Positions 27,870 to 36,887 are shown, counted from the first letter of the stretch. The stretch is DNA of 64,000 nt from Pedobacter sp. ISL-64 (GCF_018613605.1 NZ_JAGGPU010000026.1:1-64000), one strand, 5' to 3'. A program made the numbers and translations. The notes: a model not told the origin generated them from the letters alone.

Positions 27870-27976
27870 TTCAGGTTTAAATTACTTAGGTTAACCTTGT
27901 TAACTAAACCCGATAGTAGCGTTATCTCCCGATTTTTCATCGGGAATATAGCGTATAGCGGGACTGCTGTTTCCCA
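27870..27976 (+). repeat. Diverged dispersed element
   Basis: CAGGTTTAAATTACTTAGG is followed by a degenerate copy of the GCCACC element: AACTAAACCCGATAGTAGCG, a CCCGATTTTTCATCGGG hairpin, AGCGGGACTGCTGTTTCCC. It shows that the element family has variable, hairpin-forming interiors. Confidence 0.6.
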
Positions 27977-28033
27977 ATAAGCACTGCATTTGTTTTCCAA
28001 AAAAAATAATTATAAAATTTAATCATTAAAGTT

Positions 28034-28921
28034 TTGGTATCACTTAAAACCGAAGATTTAACTCCCGTAGATCTGCAAAATTATTTGCAATACGCCATCG
28101 CTCCGCGACCGATCTGCTTTGCTTCAACTATTAATGCCGAAGGGAATATTAATTTAAGCCCCTTCAGTTTCTTTAATATGTTTAGTACAAATCCGCCGAT
28201 CTGTATTTTTTCCCCGTCAAGAAGAGTGCGTGATAATACCACCAAACATAGCTTAGAAAATGTATTGCAGGTTAAAGAATGCGTCATTAATATTGTAAAC
28301 TACGATATGGTGCAGCAAATGAGTTTGGCTAGTACCGAATACGCTAAAGGCGTAAACGAGTTCGAGAAAGCGGGATTTACCATGTTGAAATCTGATCTGG
28401 TCAGGCCACCAAGGGTAGCAGAAGCTCCGGTACAGTTTGAATGTGTTGTAAATGAGGTGATTTCATTAGGCGATCATCATGGTGCAGGGAACCTGGTTCT
28501 GGCCGAAATAAAAGTGATTCATATTAATGAAGCTATTTTAGACGAAAATGGTAGGATTGATCAGCATAAAATCGATCTTGTAGCGCGTTTAGGTGGCGAT
28601 TGGTACTGTAGGGTTACAAACGACAATTTATTTAAAGTAGCTAAACCCCTTGCTAAATTGGGCATCGGTGTAGACCGTTTACCACATTCTGTCCGTTTTT
28701 CTAAAGTATTATCCGGAAATGACCTGGGAATGCTTGGAAATGTTGAACATTTGCCGAGCGACGAAGAAATCGACCTGATCAGTACCCATCCAGAAGTAAA
28801 AGAAGTGCTCGATGCTACTATAGGTGATACAACCAACCGCGAAAGAGAGCTGCACGAACTGGCAAAAAAGTTTCTTCATAACGGAGCGGTAGAACTTGCT
28901 TTAAAGGTAGTTTTACTTTAA
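28034..28921 (+). CDS. Flavin reductase-like (FMN-binding split barrel) protein
   Basis: 295 residues. N-terminal FMN-binding split-barrel domain: LQYAIAPRPICFASTINAEG, NLSPFSFFNMFSTNPPI, ECVINIVNYD and FECVVNEVISLGDHH follow the flavin-reductase pattern; the last 100 residues form an extra segment (RVTNDNLFKVAKP, HPEVKEVLDATIGDT). The start is a TTG at 28034, giving MVSLKTEDLTPVDLQ, a normal beginning for the family, with no better ATG nearby. It lies between the FAA hydrolase and the phenylalanine hydroxylase, so a role in aromatic degradation is plausible but unproven. Confidence 0.85.
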   Translation: MVSLKTEDLTPVDLQNYLQYAIAPRPICFASTINAEGNINLSPFSFFNMFSTNPPICIFSPSRRVRDNTTKHSLENVLQVKECVINIVNYDMVQQMSLASTEYAKGVNEFEKAGFTMLKSDLVRPPRVAEAPVQFECVVNEVISLGDHHGAGNLVLAEIKVIHINEAILDENGRIDQHKIDLVARLGGDWYCRVTNDNLFKVAKPLAKLGIGVDRLPHSVRFSKVLSGNDLGMLGNVEHLPSDEEIDLISTHPEVKEVLDATIGDTTNRERELHELAKKFLHNGAVELALKVVLL

Positions 28922-28946
28922 ATTTAGTAAGGTAATTTTTAAGGCT

Positions 28947-29552
28947 ATGCATACAATTGTTCAGGTAGATCAGTACATCATTAATTCGGCAGAATTTGCG
29001 ATCCCCATTTTAGATCATTTAAGGAATCTGGTACATAAAGCCGATGGACGGATTGAAGAAAAAATGAAGTGGAGTATGCCATTCTTCGATTTCAAAGGCA
29101 CAGTTTGTCATATGGCGTCCTTTAAACACCATTGTGCATTTGGTTTTTGGAAGGGATCGTTAATGCAAGATGAGTACGGCATTTTTAAAGAACGTTCTGA
29201 AGCGATGGGTTTGTTAGGGAAAATAACATCTTTGGAAGATTTACCTTCAGATGAGATCCTGATTGCTTACATACAACAGGCAATTAAATTAAATGAGGAT
29301 AATGTAAAGTTGCCGGCAAAGCCAAAATCTACAGCACAGAAAGAACTCATTATTCCCGAATATTTTATTGAAGCATTAAAAGATGATCCTAAGGCCTTAG
29401 CTGTATTTCAGAACTTTAGCTTATCCAATAAAAAGGATTATGTAATGTGGCTTGAGGAAGCAAAAACAGAGGCAACTAAACAAAAACGATTGGATACCAC
29501 ACTGGAGTGGCTCGCAGAGGGTAAAACAAGAATGTGGAAATATAAAAAGTAA
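28947..29552 (+). CDS. YdeI/OmdA family protein with DUF1801 domain
   Basis: 201 residues. The N-terminal half is DUF1801-like (LRNLVHKADGRIEEKMKWSM, PFFDFKGTVCHMASFKHHCA, FGFWKG) and the C-terminal half is the YdeI/OmdA segment (PEYFIEALKDDPKALAVFQN, LSNKKDYVMWLEEAKTEATK, RLDTTLEWLAEG). This two-part arrangement is common. The biochemical function is not known; cytoplasmic. It starts 25 bp after the flavin-reductase-like gene and is probably in its operon. Confidence 0.88.
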   Translation: MHTIVQVDQYIINSAEFAIPILDHLRNLVHKADGRIEEKMKWSMPFFDFKGTVCHMASFKHHCAFGFWKGSLMQDEYGIFKERSEAMGLLGKITSLEDLPSDEILIAYIQQAIKLNEDNVKLPAKPKSTAQKELIIPEYFIEALKDDPKALAVFQNFSLSNKKDYVMWLEEAKTEATKQKRLDTTLEWLAEGKTRMWKYKK

Positions 29553-29553
29553 G

Positions 29554-30099
29554 TTATATAATACTTACAATTTTCATGAAACGGGCCTTATAATGGCCAT
29601 CAAAATCTGTAATGGTTACCTGATGTACTTTACCCGAAGAGGCATGGATAAACTTGATACCGTTTTCATCAATTGAATAAACAATCCCAACATGACCGAT
29701 TCTTCTTATTCTTGAATTACTGCCTGTAAAAATCAATACATCGCCTACTTTTGCGTTTTCCAAGCTGGTTTCTTTACCCGCGTAGCTAAACTCGCGTGAA
29801 GAACGTGGAACCTTAAAACCAAAATTGCTGAATACATAACTTACAAAGCCAGAGCAATCGAAACCAACCTTAGGGTTACTTGTAGCATAACGATACGGGA
29901 TACCTAACATGCTTTTGGCAAAGTCGATTAAACTTTCAGATTGTTTAGCCGACGAATTGTTTGATGGTTTATCCTCTTTAGGGAGGCTGGCAACGAGCTT
30001 TTTAACTAACTCCTGGTACTGAGCCGGGATAATGGTTTGGGATTTTCCTGCCGTGGCAGACAAAATGAAAAACGCAATCGGGACTATTATTTTCTTCAT
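29554..30099 (-). CDS. NlpC/P60 (C40) peptidoglycan peptidase, exported
   Basis: 181 residues with a signal peptide (MKKIIVPIAFFILSATAGKS-Q) and one NlpC/P60 domain from about 55. Catalytic C82 in GFDCSGFVSYVF and H136 in RRIGHVGIVY are visible; the third polar residue is likely the H in FIHASSG. Such enzymes cleave gamma-D-glutamyl-diamino acid bonds of wall peptides. Convergent with the YdeI-family gene, 1 bp between the stops. Confidence 0.92.
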   Translation of the reverse strand: MKKIIVPIAFFILSATAGKSQTIIPAQYQELVKKLVASLPKEDKPSNNSSAKQSESLIDFAKSMLGIPYRYATSNPKVGFDCSGFVSYVFSNFGFKVPRSSREFSYAGKETSLENAKVGDVLIFTGSNSRIRRIGHVGIVYSIDENGIKFIHASSGKVHQVTITDFDGHYKARFMKIVSII

Positions 30100-30163
30100 A
30101 TGTAGGAACCAAAGATATAAAAAATATCCAAAGTCGCTTAAAATGTTGAAAATGAGTGCAAAT

Positions 30164-30192
30164 AAAAAAGTCCAAACAACTTGCCTGGACTT
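30164..30192 (-). terminator. Terminator after the DUF4870 gene
   Basis: On the minus strand AAGTCCA / TGGACTT forms a 7-bp stem followed by TTTTTT. Confidence 0.8.
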
Positions 30193-30215
30193 CTGATTAA
30201 AATATTTGTTTTCGA

Positions 30216-30590
30216 TTAAATACTTGGGAACATGGATTGTGCTCTTTCACCAATTAATGGAATAGGTTTTTTCTCTCCCTGGATTGCAGCAATTAATCCG
30301 ATAATCCACAATACGAATAATCCAATTTGAACAATCCGGAGTATATAAACTGCATCTAAAAAGCCGGTTGCAAAAATTAAAGGGATTAAAAATAAGCTTA
30401 AACCCCAGCTCAAAACGGTCGATGCCAGATGGAAAAGAAGCGTTTGTTTTAAATGATATCTACTCAATTCTGTTTGATTATCTTTATACATGGCGAAATA
30501 GGCAATTAACCATCCAATAAACCAAAAGTAGCTTACTATTGCGGCATTTTTTCCATTGTCGGCTGTTTTAAAAGGTGAGTTTGTTTCCAT
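30216..30590 (-). CDS. DUF4870 (Tic20-like) membrane protein
   Basis: 124 residues with three to four hydrophobic helices (about 15-33, 50-75, 80-105). NAAIVSYFWFIGWLIAYFA then SRYHLKQTLLFHLAS is the signature of the small DUF4870/Tic20-like family. Function in bacteria unknown. The last of its own short transcript, with a terminator 24 bp downstream. Confidence 0.85.
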   Translation of the reverse strand: METNSPFKTADNGKNAAIVSYFWFIGWLIAYFAMYKDNQTELSRYHLKQTLLFHLASTVLSWGLSLFLIPLIFATGFLDAVYILRIVQIGLFVLWIIGLIAAIQGEKKPIPLIGERAQSMFPSI

Positions 30591-30640
30591 AGGTTTTTTA
30601 GTTTTCGATTTAGCACGTAAATTACTAAATAATATGGATA

Positions 30641-31342
30641 TTATGGTGTGGTAACAGCAACAGGTAAAATCTTTCCATTAAAGAATTTGTGTCCGGTTTT
30701 AGCAAAGTCGGTAACATATTTCCCCATTTCGAAGGCCATAACCGGGCTTTGGTAACCAGGGAAAGCAGCCTCAAGCATTTCCGTTTGTGCCGATCCTAAT
30801 GCAAGACAATTGATTTTGATTCCTGTTTCAGCCAATTCGAACGCCAAACATTCAGTTAAGGTGTGCAGCGCTGCTTTACTTGCCGAATAAGCTGAAAGTC
30901 CTGGGAATTTAACGCTCCCTTGAAAACCACCCATACTACCGATGTTTACAATGTGGCTTCCGCTTTGCATTAGAGGCAAAATATGCTGAATCATCCTGAA
31001 GTGTGAAATCACATTGCTTTGTAACATTTCACCCAGATCAATTTCTGTGGTTTCTAAAAAAGGTTTATTGATTAAGGCCCCTGCATTGTTAATTAAGATA
31101 TCAACAGATCCTAATCGTTCCTTTAAAAATGGAACTAATGCGGCATAGTCATCATTTACAATGTCAAATTCTACTGGTAAAAGTGTACAGTCTGGATTAA
31201 TGCCTTTAGCAATTTCTAAGAGTTTACGCAGTTTATCTGCCGATCGGGCAATGGCTACAATTTTGTTCTCTTTCTGTAAGCTAAACTCTAAAGCAGTTTC
31301 GAAACCGATTCCACTACTTGCACCTGTAATTATAATGTTCAT
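30641..31342 (-). CDS. Short-chain dehydrogenase/reductase
   Basis: 233-residue classical SDR. Cofactor site TGASSGIGFETA at the N-terminus, NNAGAL near 90, catalytic Ser (VNIGSMGG) and YSASK. The substrate cannot be read. The C-terminal tail (FFNGKILPV) replaces the usual substrate-binding loop and is short. On the minus strand 50 bp upstream of the DUF4870 gene. Confidence 0.9.
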   Translation of the reverse strand: MNIIITGASSGIGFETALEFSLQKENKIVAIARSADKLRKLLEIAKGINPDCTLLPVEFDIVNDDYAALVPFLKERLGSVDILINNAGALINKPFLETTEIDLGEMLQSNVISHFRMIQHILPLMQSGSHIVNIGSMGGFQGSVKFPGLSAYSASKAALHTLTECLAFELAETGIKINCLALGSAQTEMLEAAFPGYQSPVMAFEMGKYVTDFAKTGHKFFNGKILPVAVTTP

Positions 31343-31579
31343 TAAAAAAAGTTAAAAATTGTTGTAAAGTTAAAAGGTTCTGGACCTGATGAAATCAAAG
31401 TTAGGAAAAAAAGAGTAAGTCGACTAGAACCTTGTTTGGCGACAAGGATTAGCGAATAGTGATTACATCACTTGATTTACGCATTATGTTGCAAATGTGG
31501 TTGTCAGTCGTCCTCGTTATAAATAAGGGTGATTGGAATTAATAATTAATAAGAAATTTAAGGTATTTGAACGATAAGT

Positions 31580-31698
31580 TCGTCATGCTGACCTGAAGCG
31601 AAGCGGAAAGCTACGAAGTAAACCGAGCTCACCGCAGGTAATTTATTTCAGCATCTATTTTGCATTAAGACCCTGAAATAAATTCAGGGTGACGACCG
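31580..31698. repeat. CGTCAT..ATGACGACCG-type composite element
   Basis: Starts CGTCATGCTGACCTGAAGCG and ends CCTGAAATAAATTCAGGGTG ACGACCG, with an inner TTATTTCAGCATC. In the same 374-bp gap an additional hairpin CCTTGTTTGGCGACAAGG (31431-31448) was noted; no gene is visible there. Confidence 0.8.
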
Positions 31699-31716
31699 AC
31701 TTATTAAAGAGATAAA

Positions 31717-33498
31717 TCAATCCTCTGTAATCAACTGGCTTACCGGGTTTTTAATTACATGTAAGCCATCGCTGATCAATTTTGTGTGATCAAGCTCCCT
31801 GCCAGCTTTTATTTCCAGATAGACCTGAATTTCCTTTTCCAGCTGATGATAAATCTTTTTATGGTAAATAATCTCCAGGATTTCCAATGCACAAAGCCAA
31901 TCCTGCCTATGGTTCGATTTTAGCTGTGCGAAAATTTCGGCAAGCTTATCCAGACCTTCGCCACTTTCCCTAATTTCTCTAACCATTTGGTATAAACCGT
32001 GCAGTTTTAAAATCTTATCATCATAAGTAAGCTGATGTGTTTTTTCATTACTAATTAATGTAATTTCTTCGTAGGCGTCTTTATCGGCAGCTCCATTAAA
32101 AACTGAAACAATGGTTTCGCCTATCGCCATATCATAAATGCCCCATTCAGGTTTAAACAAGATATTTCCATTGCTTTCAGTAACCGTACAGTCTTTAAGG
32201 GCAATTAAAAGGAGCTTGTTGCTTTCGGTAATAATGTCCTTAATCACACCAATTACTTTAATGCCGCTTTCAAATAAAAGTTCAGTTTTTTCACCTGTAA
32301 TTATCCCTAAAGCCTGTAATTCAGCTGTGCTATAATCTTCCAGTGCTTTTGCTGCATCTTTTAACCGACCAACGGGAGATGAAAAACCATCAGCGTGGTA
32401 ATCTTTCCCATGGCCGTTCAATTGTTTTCCTTTAAATGCCAATGCCGAAGGACCGGTTGTTTTAATAAAGGTTACCTCATCTTTTGTACCCACACCAATA
32501 TCGGTAAATACACCGCTTACCTGTAAGCCCGAACTACAAACCGCTGTGGCCACATTTTTACAGGCAATTGCTTTCATAATGCTTTCTGTGCCGCCTTTTC
32601 TAAAGGCCATGGTATTGGCAAAGGTTTCCAAAACATCAATAAGATTTTGGAAAGTTTCGGTTACAAAAAGCTGCGGTTGTGGTTTGGTAATATCGTAAGC
32701 GTAGTTAATCGTATCGATGTTGTACCAAAGTTTCTCCACATCATTTTGCATGCAGGTTGCACTTTCACCGATAGAAGAGAGCAAACCAGCGCCATAAATT
32801 TTAGGGTTTTCTAAAGTACCAATCAAACCATACTCAACCGTCCACCAGTGTAAGCGACCAAGTAAAGCCATTTCAGAAGGTTCGCCCATGTTTTCGCTGA
32901 TGTAGCGCAGCTCTTTTTCTGCCTTGGCAATCTGAAATTCATCTGCATCTATGGCTTCCTTCAAAATGGATAATTTCCTAATGGCCTCGTAAAGTTCAAA
33001 ATCTTTCGCCGAAAACATGGCTTTTGCGCCAATTGAACCAAAATAACTTAAATAATTATTGTAATCCGTATCGGCAATAATAGGCGCGTGACCAGCACTT
33101 TCATGTATAATATCCGGTGCAGGTGTATATTCAATGTGATTAATCTGGCGGATATCGGCAGCAATTACCAGTACACGGTAGGCCTGATATTCCATAAAAG
33201 CAGCTGGCGGAATAAAGCCATCAACAGTTACGGCGCCCCAACCAATCTTGCCCAGATTGTCGTTCATCGTTTGCAGGTCGGGAATGTGTTCGATACTTAA
33301 ACCCGCTCGTTGTAAGCCTTTTATGTAAGGGTAGTAAGCAACATTTTTAAGATAGCTATAATTCTGACGCATTACGTAACGCCACACCGCTTGATCGATC
33401 GGCGTGTATTTTTCGTAATTCTGGGCAACAATAAATTGCTTTAAATGATTGGGCAATTTTGTTACCTGCGCATTATTAAAATCATTAAAATGGCTCAT
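31717..33498 (-). CDS. phhA: Aromatic amino acid (phenylalanine 4-) hydroxylase, long form
   Basis: 593 residues, about twice the usual 260-300 of bacterial PhhA. The N-terminal 300 residues form the pterin-dependent hydroxylase domain: YTPIDQAVWRYVMRQNY, the Fe ligands H132 and H137 (IIHESAGHAPI) and E222 (WTVEYGLIG). The C-terminal 290 residues (from about LDVLETFANTMAF) have no family I recognise; they include GEKTELLFESGIKVIGVI and a helical end. The expected reaction is phenylalanine to tyrosine with tetrahydrobiopterin and O2, feeding hpd and hmgA nearby. Whether Phe, Tyr or Trp is preferred cannot be read with confidence. Monocistronic. Confidence 0.9.
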   Translation of the reverse strand: MSHFNDFNNAQVTKLPNHLKQFIVAQNYEKYTPIDQAVWRYVMRQNYSYLKNVAYYPYIKGLQRAGLSIEHIPDLQTMNDNLGKIGWGAVTVDGFIPPAAFMEYQAYRVLVIAADIRQINHIEYTPAPDIIHESAGHAPIIADTDYNNYLSYFGSIGAKAMFSAKDFELYEAIRKLSILKEAIDADEFQIAKAEKELRYISENMGEPSEMALLGRLHWWTVEYGLIGTLENPKIYGAGLLSSIGESATCMQNDVEKLWYNIDTINYAYDITKPQPQLFVTETFQNLIDVLETFANTMAFRKGGTESIMKAIACKNVATAVCSSGLQVSGVFTDIGVGTKDEVTFIKTTGPSALAFKGKQLNGHGKDYHADGFSSPVGRLKDAAKALEDYSTAELQALGIITGEKTELLFESGIKVIGVIKDIITESNKLLLIALKDCTVTESNGNILFKPEWGIYDMAIGETIVSVFNGAADKDAYEEITLISNEKTHQLTYDDKILKLHGLYQMVREIRESGEGLDKLAEIFAQLKSNHRQDWLCALEILEIIYHKKIYHQLEKEIQVYLEIKAGRELDHTKLISDGLHVIKNPVSQLITED

Positions 33499-33639
33499 GG
33501 TTAATCTAAAAATAAGTTGGTCGGCAGCTAAGTTAGGATGTTGTTTTTATCTTATCAAGAAAGTGCTTGGATAAATTAACAGCTTAGCGTAATAAAGGTT
33601 TCTGGCAGTAAAAAGATAAGTTGATGATTAGAAAAGGTG

Positions 33640-33873
33640 CTGTCGTATTTCATCGGCGAGGTTCGGTCGGGCTGTGCGCTATATCCCCGATGAAGAATCG
33701 GGGGATGCCGCTTCCATCCCGTTTAAGTACTTAGGGCAGTTTAAAAACTAAAATAGAGGTACTGTTTTGGCCACCTAAACCCGACTGGAACGTAAAGCCC
33801 GGAACGAGATACGAGTGAGGACTTGATTGAAGGCGGGATTGTAGAAACCGAAATGCTTGTGCCACTGCTTTCC
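33640..33873 (+). repeat. Composite dispersed element with copy 3 of the GCCACC unit
   Basis: A hairpin-rich left part (TATATCCCCGATGAAGAATC GGGG, CATCCCGTTTAAGTACTTAG GGC) is followed by a clean GCCACC unit from 33770 to 33873 (GCCACCTAAACCCGACTGGA .. CACTGCTTTCC). The 589-bp gap 33499-34087 is filled by this and the next element; no gene seen. Confidence 0.75.
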
Positions 33874-33921
33874 AAAAATAGATAAGATTAAAAGCAATTT
33901 ATAACAGATCCAGTAGAAAGT

Positions 33922-34037
33922 CGTCATCTCGACCGAAGCATCGCGGAGTGGAGAGATCTTTAAACTATGTTATTGAAATCAAGTTAAAGATTTCTCCTCC
34001 AAAGGAGTTCCTTTGGAGCACTACGGTCGAAATGACG
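33922..34037. repeat. CGTCATCTCGACCG..CGGTCGAAATGACG inverted-repeat element
   Basis: Ends are a 14-bp imperfect inverted repeat, with inner AGATCTTTAAAC/TTAAAGATTTCTCC and a CTCCAAAGGAGTTCC hairpin. A frame at 33948-34154 through it was not called. Confidence 0.8.
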
Positions 34038-34087
34038 ATACTTCTAATCGACCCAACTCTTTTTATCAGTGCCTCCATGACAAACAA

Positions 34088-34609
34088 TTACTTAGGATTA
34101 TTAATGTTTTTTCCCTTTTTATCACCTATTTTCTTTACGCTAAACGTAAAGTAGTGTTGATATAGGTAACTGAAAAGCGCCATTAAAACCGAAACCAGTA
34201 TTCTAGAAAGCATTGCCAAAGTTGGATAATCTCTCAAAAGTTCCAGCAAAAACTTCAATAAAACATAATTGGCCAGTATATTAATGAATTGAAGATTTAA
34301 AAACCTAAAAAGCTGAACCCGGCCTTTTAATTCGCTATGTGTAAATATCACATACTTATTGAGTAAAAAACTGGTTGGAATGGCAATTGTATAATCGACC
34401 AATAGCGATGCAGTTTCTCTCTGAAGTACAATTATCCCAAAATCTACTTCTTCGGTTTTAAAAATGAAAAAATAAGCAAAATAATAACTTAAAATTCCCA
34501 ATAGCAAAGTACCGCCACCAGTAGCCATGTACCTAAAATTGTGTAAGGAAATAAATTTTTTAAAAGGAGGGTGAAAAAAATCTATCACGGCTAAAATTGC
34601 TGTACGCAT
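34088..34609 (-). CDS. GtrA-family membrane protein
   Basis: 173 residues with four hydrophobic segments. FRYMATGGGTLLLGILSYYF, SFLLNKYVIF and RFLNLQFINILANYVLLKFL are characteristic of GtrA/DPMS-like flippase-type proteins associated with undecaprenyl-linked sugar transfer. No glycosyltransferase is adjacent, so the partner is unknown. Confidence 0.88.
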   Translation of the reverse strand: MRTAILAVIDFFHPPFKKFISLHNFRYMATGGGTLLLGILSYYFAYFFIFKTEEVDFGIIVLQRETASLLVDYTIAIPTSFLLNKYVIFTHSELKGRVQLFRFLNLQFINILANYVLLKFLLELLRDYPTLAMLSRILVSVLMALFSYLYQHYFTFSVKKIGDKKGKNINNPK

Positions 34610-34758
34610 TGACGATAAAATATTAAAAGTTTCTAGGCCGAAATATTAACAATCGGTTTATCTCATATAAGTTTAAGGCGCAAAGGTAATTTTTTATATA
34701 GATTTTTGTAGAAACAAAAAATATCCGAGAATTAATTGCTGTGGAGAAATCATATATT

Positions 34759-35448
34759 TTACTCGTTATTGGAGTAATATGTAGGTTGTGCAACAAAATC
34801 AATTACTGCGCACCAGGTATAAGAAGGGTGGGGCTGTATGCTTACGCCAACGGTATTAAGCTTGTATTTTTGATCGAGTAAATTAAAGCGGTGGCCAAGA
34901 GAAGGTACACCACAATCTAACAACAGGTGGCAAACAATATCTAAACTGTTCGAGTAACCGAAATCGATATTTTCGCTCATGGCCTTGTTGGGAAAGTATC
35001 TGGATAATCGTTTAGAAAATTTATCCCCGTTACTGCTTTCGTGTGTATCGAGATTATTCCTGTTTAAATCCTGTGCATGGCTTCGGCTTAATGAAGTTAA
35101 TTTATCATCAGGATAAAACATCTGTAGGTTTTTTACACCACGTAAATGTTTAAGTAAAGAAGTGTAGTAGGAATTGTTTCTGGTAATTCTGAGTTCATTG
35201 TAATTTCTATACTTCCGCACTTTAGCATTATAGTTATTGATGTAGTCTTCTAAAAACGTATAATAAAACTTTTCGCCATCTAGGCGGATCAGGTTCATAT
35301 ACATCACAATGTTTTTTTCTTCGTTATTTAAATAAGAAGCATTTGCTGCGGTATTGGCTTTGCGGAATTCGGCATCAGTCCATTTTTGAGCATTAACCTG
35401 GCTGGAAAAAAATAAGAGCAAAAGGGCAGGTAGAAGTATTTTAAACAT
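34759..35448 (-). CDS. CAP-domain (SCP/PR1-like) exported protein
   Basis: 229 residues with a signal peptide (MFKILLPALLLLFFSSQVNA-Q) and a CAP domain over about 100-225: LTSLSRSHAQDLNRNN, HESSNGDKFSKRL, SENIDFGYSNS and GHRFNLLDQKY are the usual blocks, with the conserved His and Glu of the CAP cavity in HAQD/HESS and SEN. Members bind sterols, lipids or proteins in other organisms; the bacterial function is not established. Confidence 0.88.
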   Translation of the reverse strand: MFKILLPALLLLFFSSQVNAQKWTDAEFRKANTAANASYLNNEEKNIVMYMNLIRLDGEKFYYTFLEDYINNYNAKVRKYRNYNELRITRNNSYYTSLLKHLRGVKNLQMFYPDDKLTSLSRSHAQDLNRNNLDTHESSNGDKFSKRLSRYFPNKAMSENIDFGYSNSLDIVCHLLLDCGVPSLGHRFNLLDQKYKLNTVGVSIQPHPSYTWCAVIDFVAQPTYYSNNE

Positions 35449-35583
35449 AGGATGATTTTCATGGATAACGTCTTTTATTTTTTTTTATTTCTCGTTTTTT
35501 AAAATAATATCGCGTAAGCAATTAGTTACAGCCTTTACCTGATAAGGCAATGTGAATATGCGTATTTTTAGTTTTAGAAAACG

Positions 35584-36792
35584 ATGATGAAAGGAATATT
35601 AATATTAGGCTGTTTATTAAATTTTGTGGTTTCCTTAAAGGCGCAGGTTGATACGGCAGCAATTAGAACAGTTTCGAATCAGATAAAGAAAGAATTTGCC
35701 TCAGATAAACGGTCTGTTTATTTTAATATTCAGTTTAAAGGAGATACTGTTTTTGCAGAAAGTACCTCGGCGCAAGTGCTCGAGGCACTAAATAACCAAA
35801 GCAAAGATTTTAAGGGTTTCGTTAAAATAAATACACTCCTTCCTTCAAACAATTTAGCTGGGATGGAATATGGATTAGCCAACCTTTCGGTCTGTAACAA
35901 TAGAGCAGCCCCTCAAAATGCAGCAGAAATGATGACGCAGATGATTTTGGGCACACCTGTGCAAGTATTAAAGAAACAAGGCGGTTACTATTTGGTGCGT
36001 ACACCCGATGGTTACCTGTCATGGACTGATGCTACTGCTGTAAGTATAATGGATAAAACGGCTTTTGAGGAGTGGAAAAAATCAAAACGGATTATTTTTA
36101 CTTCCGATTTTGGGCATGCTTTTAGCAAAGCAGATATGAACTCCTCACGTGTTTCCGATTTAGTAAATGGCAATATCTTAGTATTAACTGGCGAAGAAAA
36201 AGCTTATTATCAAGTTGTTTTTCCCGATAAACGGACGGGCTACATTAAAAAAACTGATGCCAAATTGTTTTCGGATTGGCTGAAAAAACCTAATCCGAAT
36301 GCGGAAGCTATTTTGACAACTGCAAAAACATTAATTGGCGTGCCCTATCTTTGGGGTGGCACATCTATCAAAGGGGTAGATTGTAGTGGTTTTACCAAAA
36401 CGAGCTATTTCCTGAATGGAATCATTATTCCGAGAGACGCCTCGCAACAAGCTTTGGTTGGAGAAGATATACCTGTTTTAGAAGGAGATTCGATTAGCCT
36501 CACCAAGTGTCTTAAAAATTTAAAAGCTGGCGATCTATTGTTTTTTGCCGCGGCGAAATTGAAAGGAACATCTGGAGGAAGAATAACACATACTGCTATT
36601 TATATTGGCGATGGCGAGTTTATTCAATCAGCTGGGATGGTTAGGATTAACAGTTTGAAACCAGATGCAGTTAACTTTGATGAACGTGAAAGCAAAACCC
36701 TGGTTAGTGCTAAACGTTTTCTAAACCAGATTGGTAAGCCCGAAATTACGCGGGTAGATCAGCATGATTGGTACGGAACCTCGTCCTATTAA
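35584..36792 (+). CDS. NlpC/P60 endopeptidase with SH3-like domains, exported
   Basis: 402 residues. Signal peptide (MMKGILILGCLLNFVVSLKA-Q), then a helical N-terminal part, two bacterial SH3-like modules (GTPVQVLKKQGGYYLVRTPD near 123-142; second near 190-225) and a C-terminal NlpC/P60 domain with C267 (GVDCSGF) and H335 (RITHTAIYIG). The order resembles YkfC-type gamma-D-glutamyl-L-diamino acid endopeptidases used for murein peptide turnover. Start of the gene: the first ATG is at 35584, the second directly after. It is followed by a short hairpin at 36821-36844. Confidence 0.93.
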   Translation: MMKGILILGCLLNFVVSLKAQVDTAAIRTVSNQIKKEFASDKRSVYFNIQFKGDTVFAESTSAQVLEALNNQSKDFKGFVKINTLLPSNNLAGMEYGLANLSVCNNRAAPQNAAEMMTQMILGTPVQVLKKQGGYYLVRTPDGYLSWTDATAVSIMDKTAFEEWKKSKRIIFTSDFGHAFSKADMNSSRVSDLVNGNILVLTGEEKAYYQVVFPDKRTGYIKKTDAKLFSDWLKKPNPNAEAILTTAKTLIGVPYLWGGTSIKGVDCSGFTKTSYFLNGIIIPRDASQQALVGEDIPVLEGDSISLTKCLKNLKAGDLLFFAAAKLKGTSGGRITHTAIYIGDGEFIQSAGMVRINSLKPDAVNFDERESKTLVSAKRFLNQIGKPEITRVDQHDWYGTSSY

Positions 36793-36820
36793 TGTTTGGA
36801 CTTAAAGCAGTGTCTGTTCA

Positions 36821-36844
36821 ATCCCTCTCCTTGAGGAGAGGGAA
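36821..36844 (+). terminator. Hairpin after the NlpC/P60 gene (possible terminator)
   Basis: Perfect 8-bp stem CCCTCTCC / GGAGAGGG, 4-nt loop, but no T-run follows, so it may be a dispersed repeat rather than a terminator. Confidence 0.45.
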
Positions 36845-36887
36845 TTTGAGACAGTAGTTATAGCTACAAACTTAGATAGGGTAAGGT

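Noticed and set aside
31431-31448. Small-RNA-like hairpin CCTTGTTTGGCGACAAGG
   Set aside because: An isolated stem with no promoter or terminator evidence beyond the palindrome.
33948-34154. Plus-strand frame near the GtrA gene
   Set aside because: It runs through an inverted-repeat element and into the GtrA gene's reverse strand.
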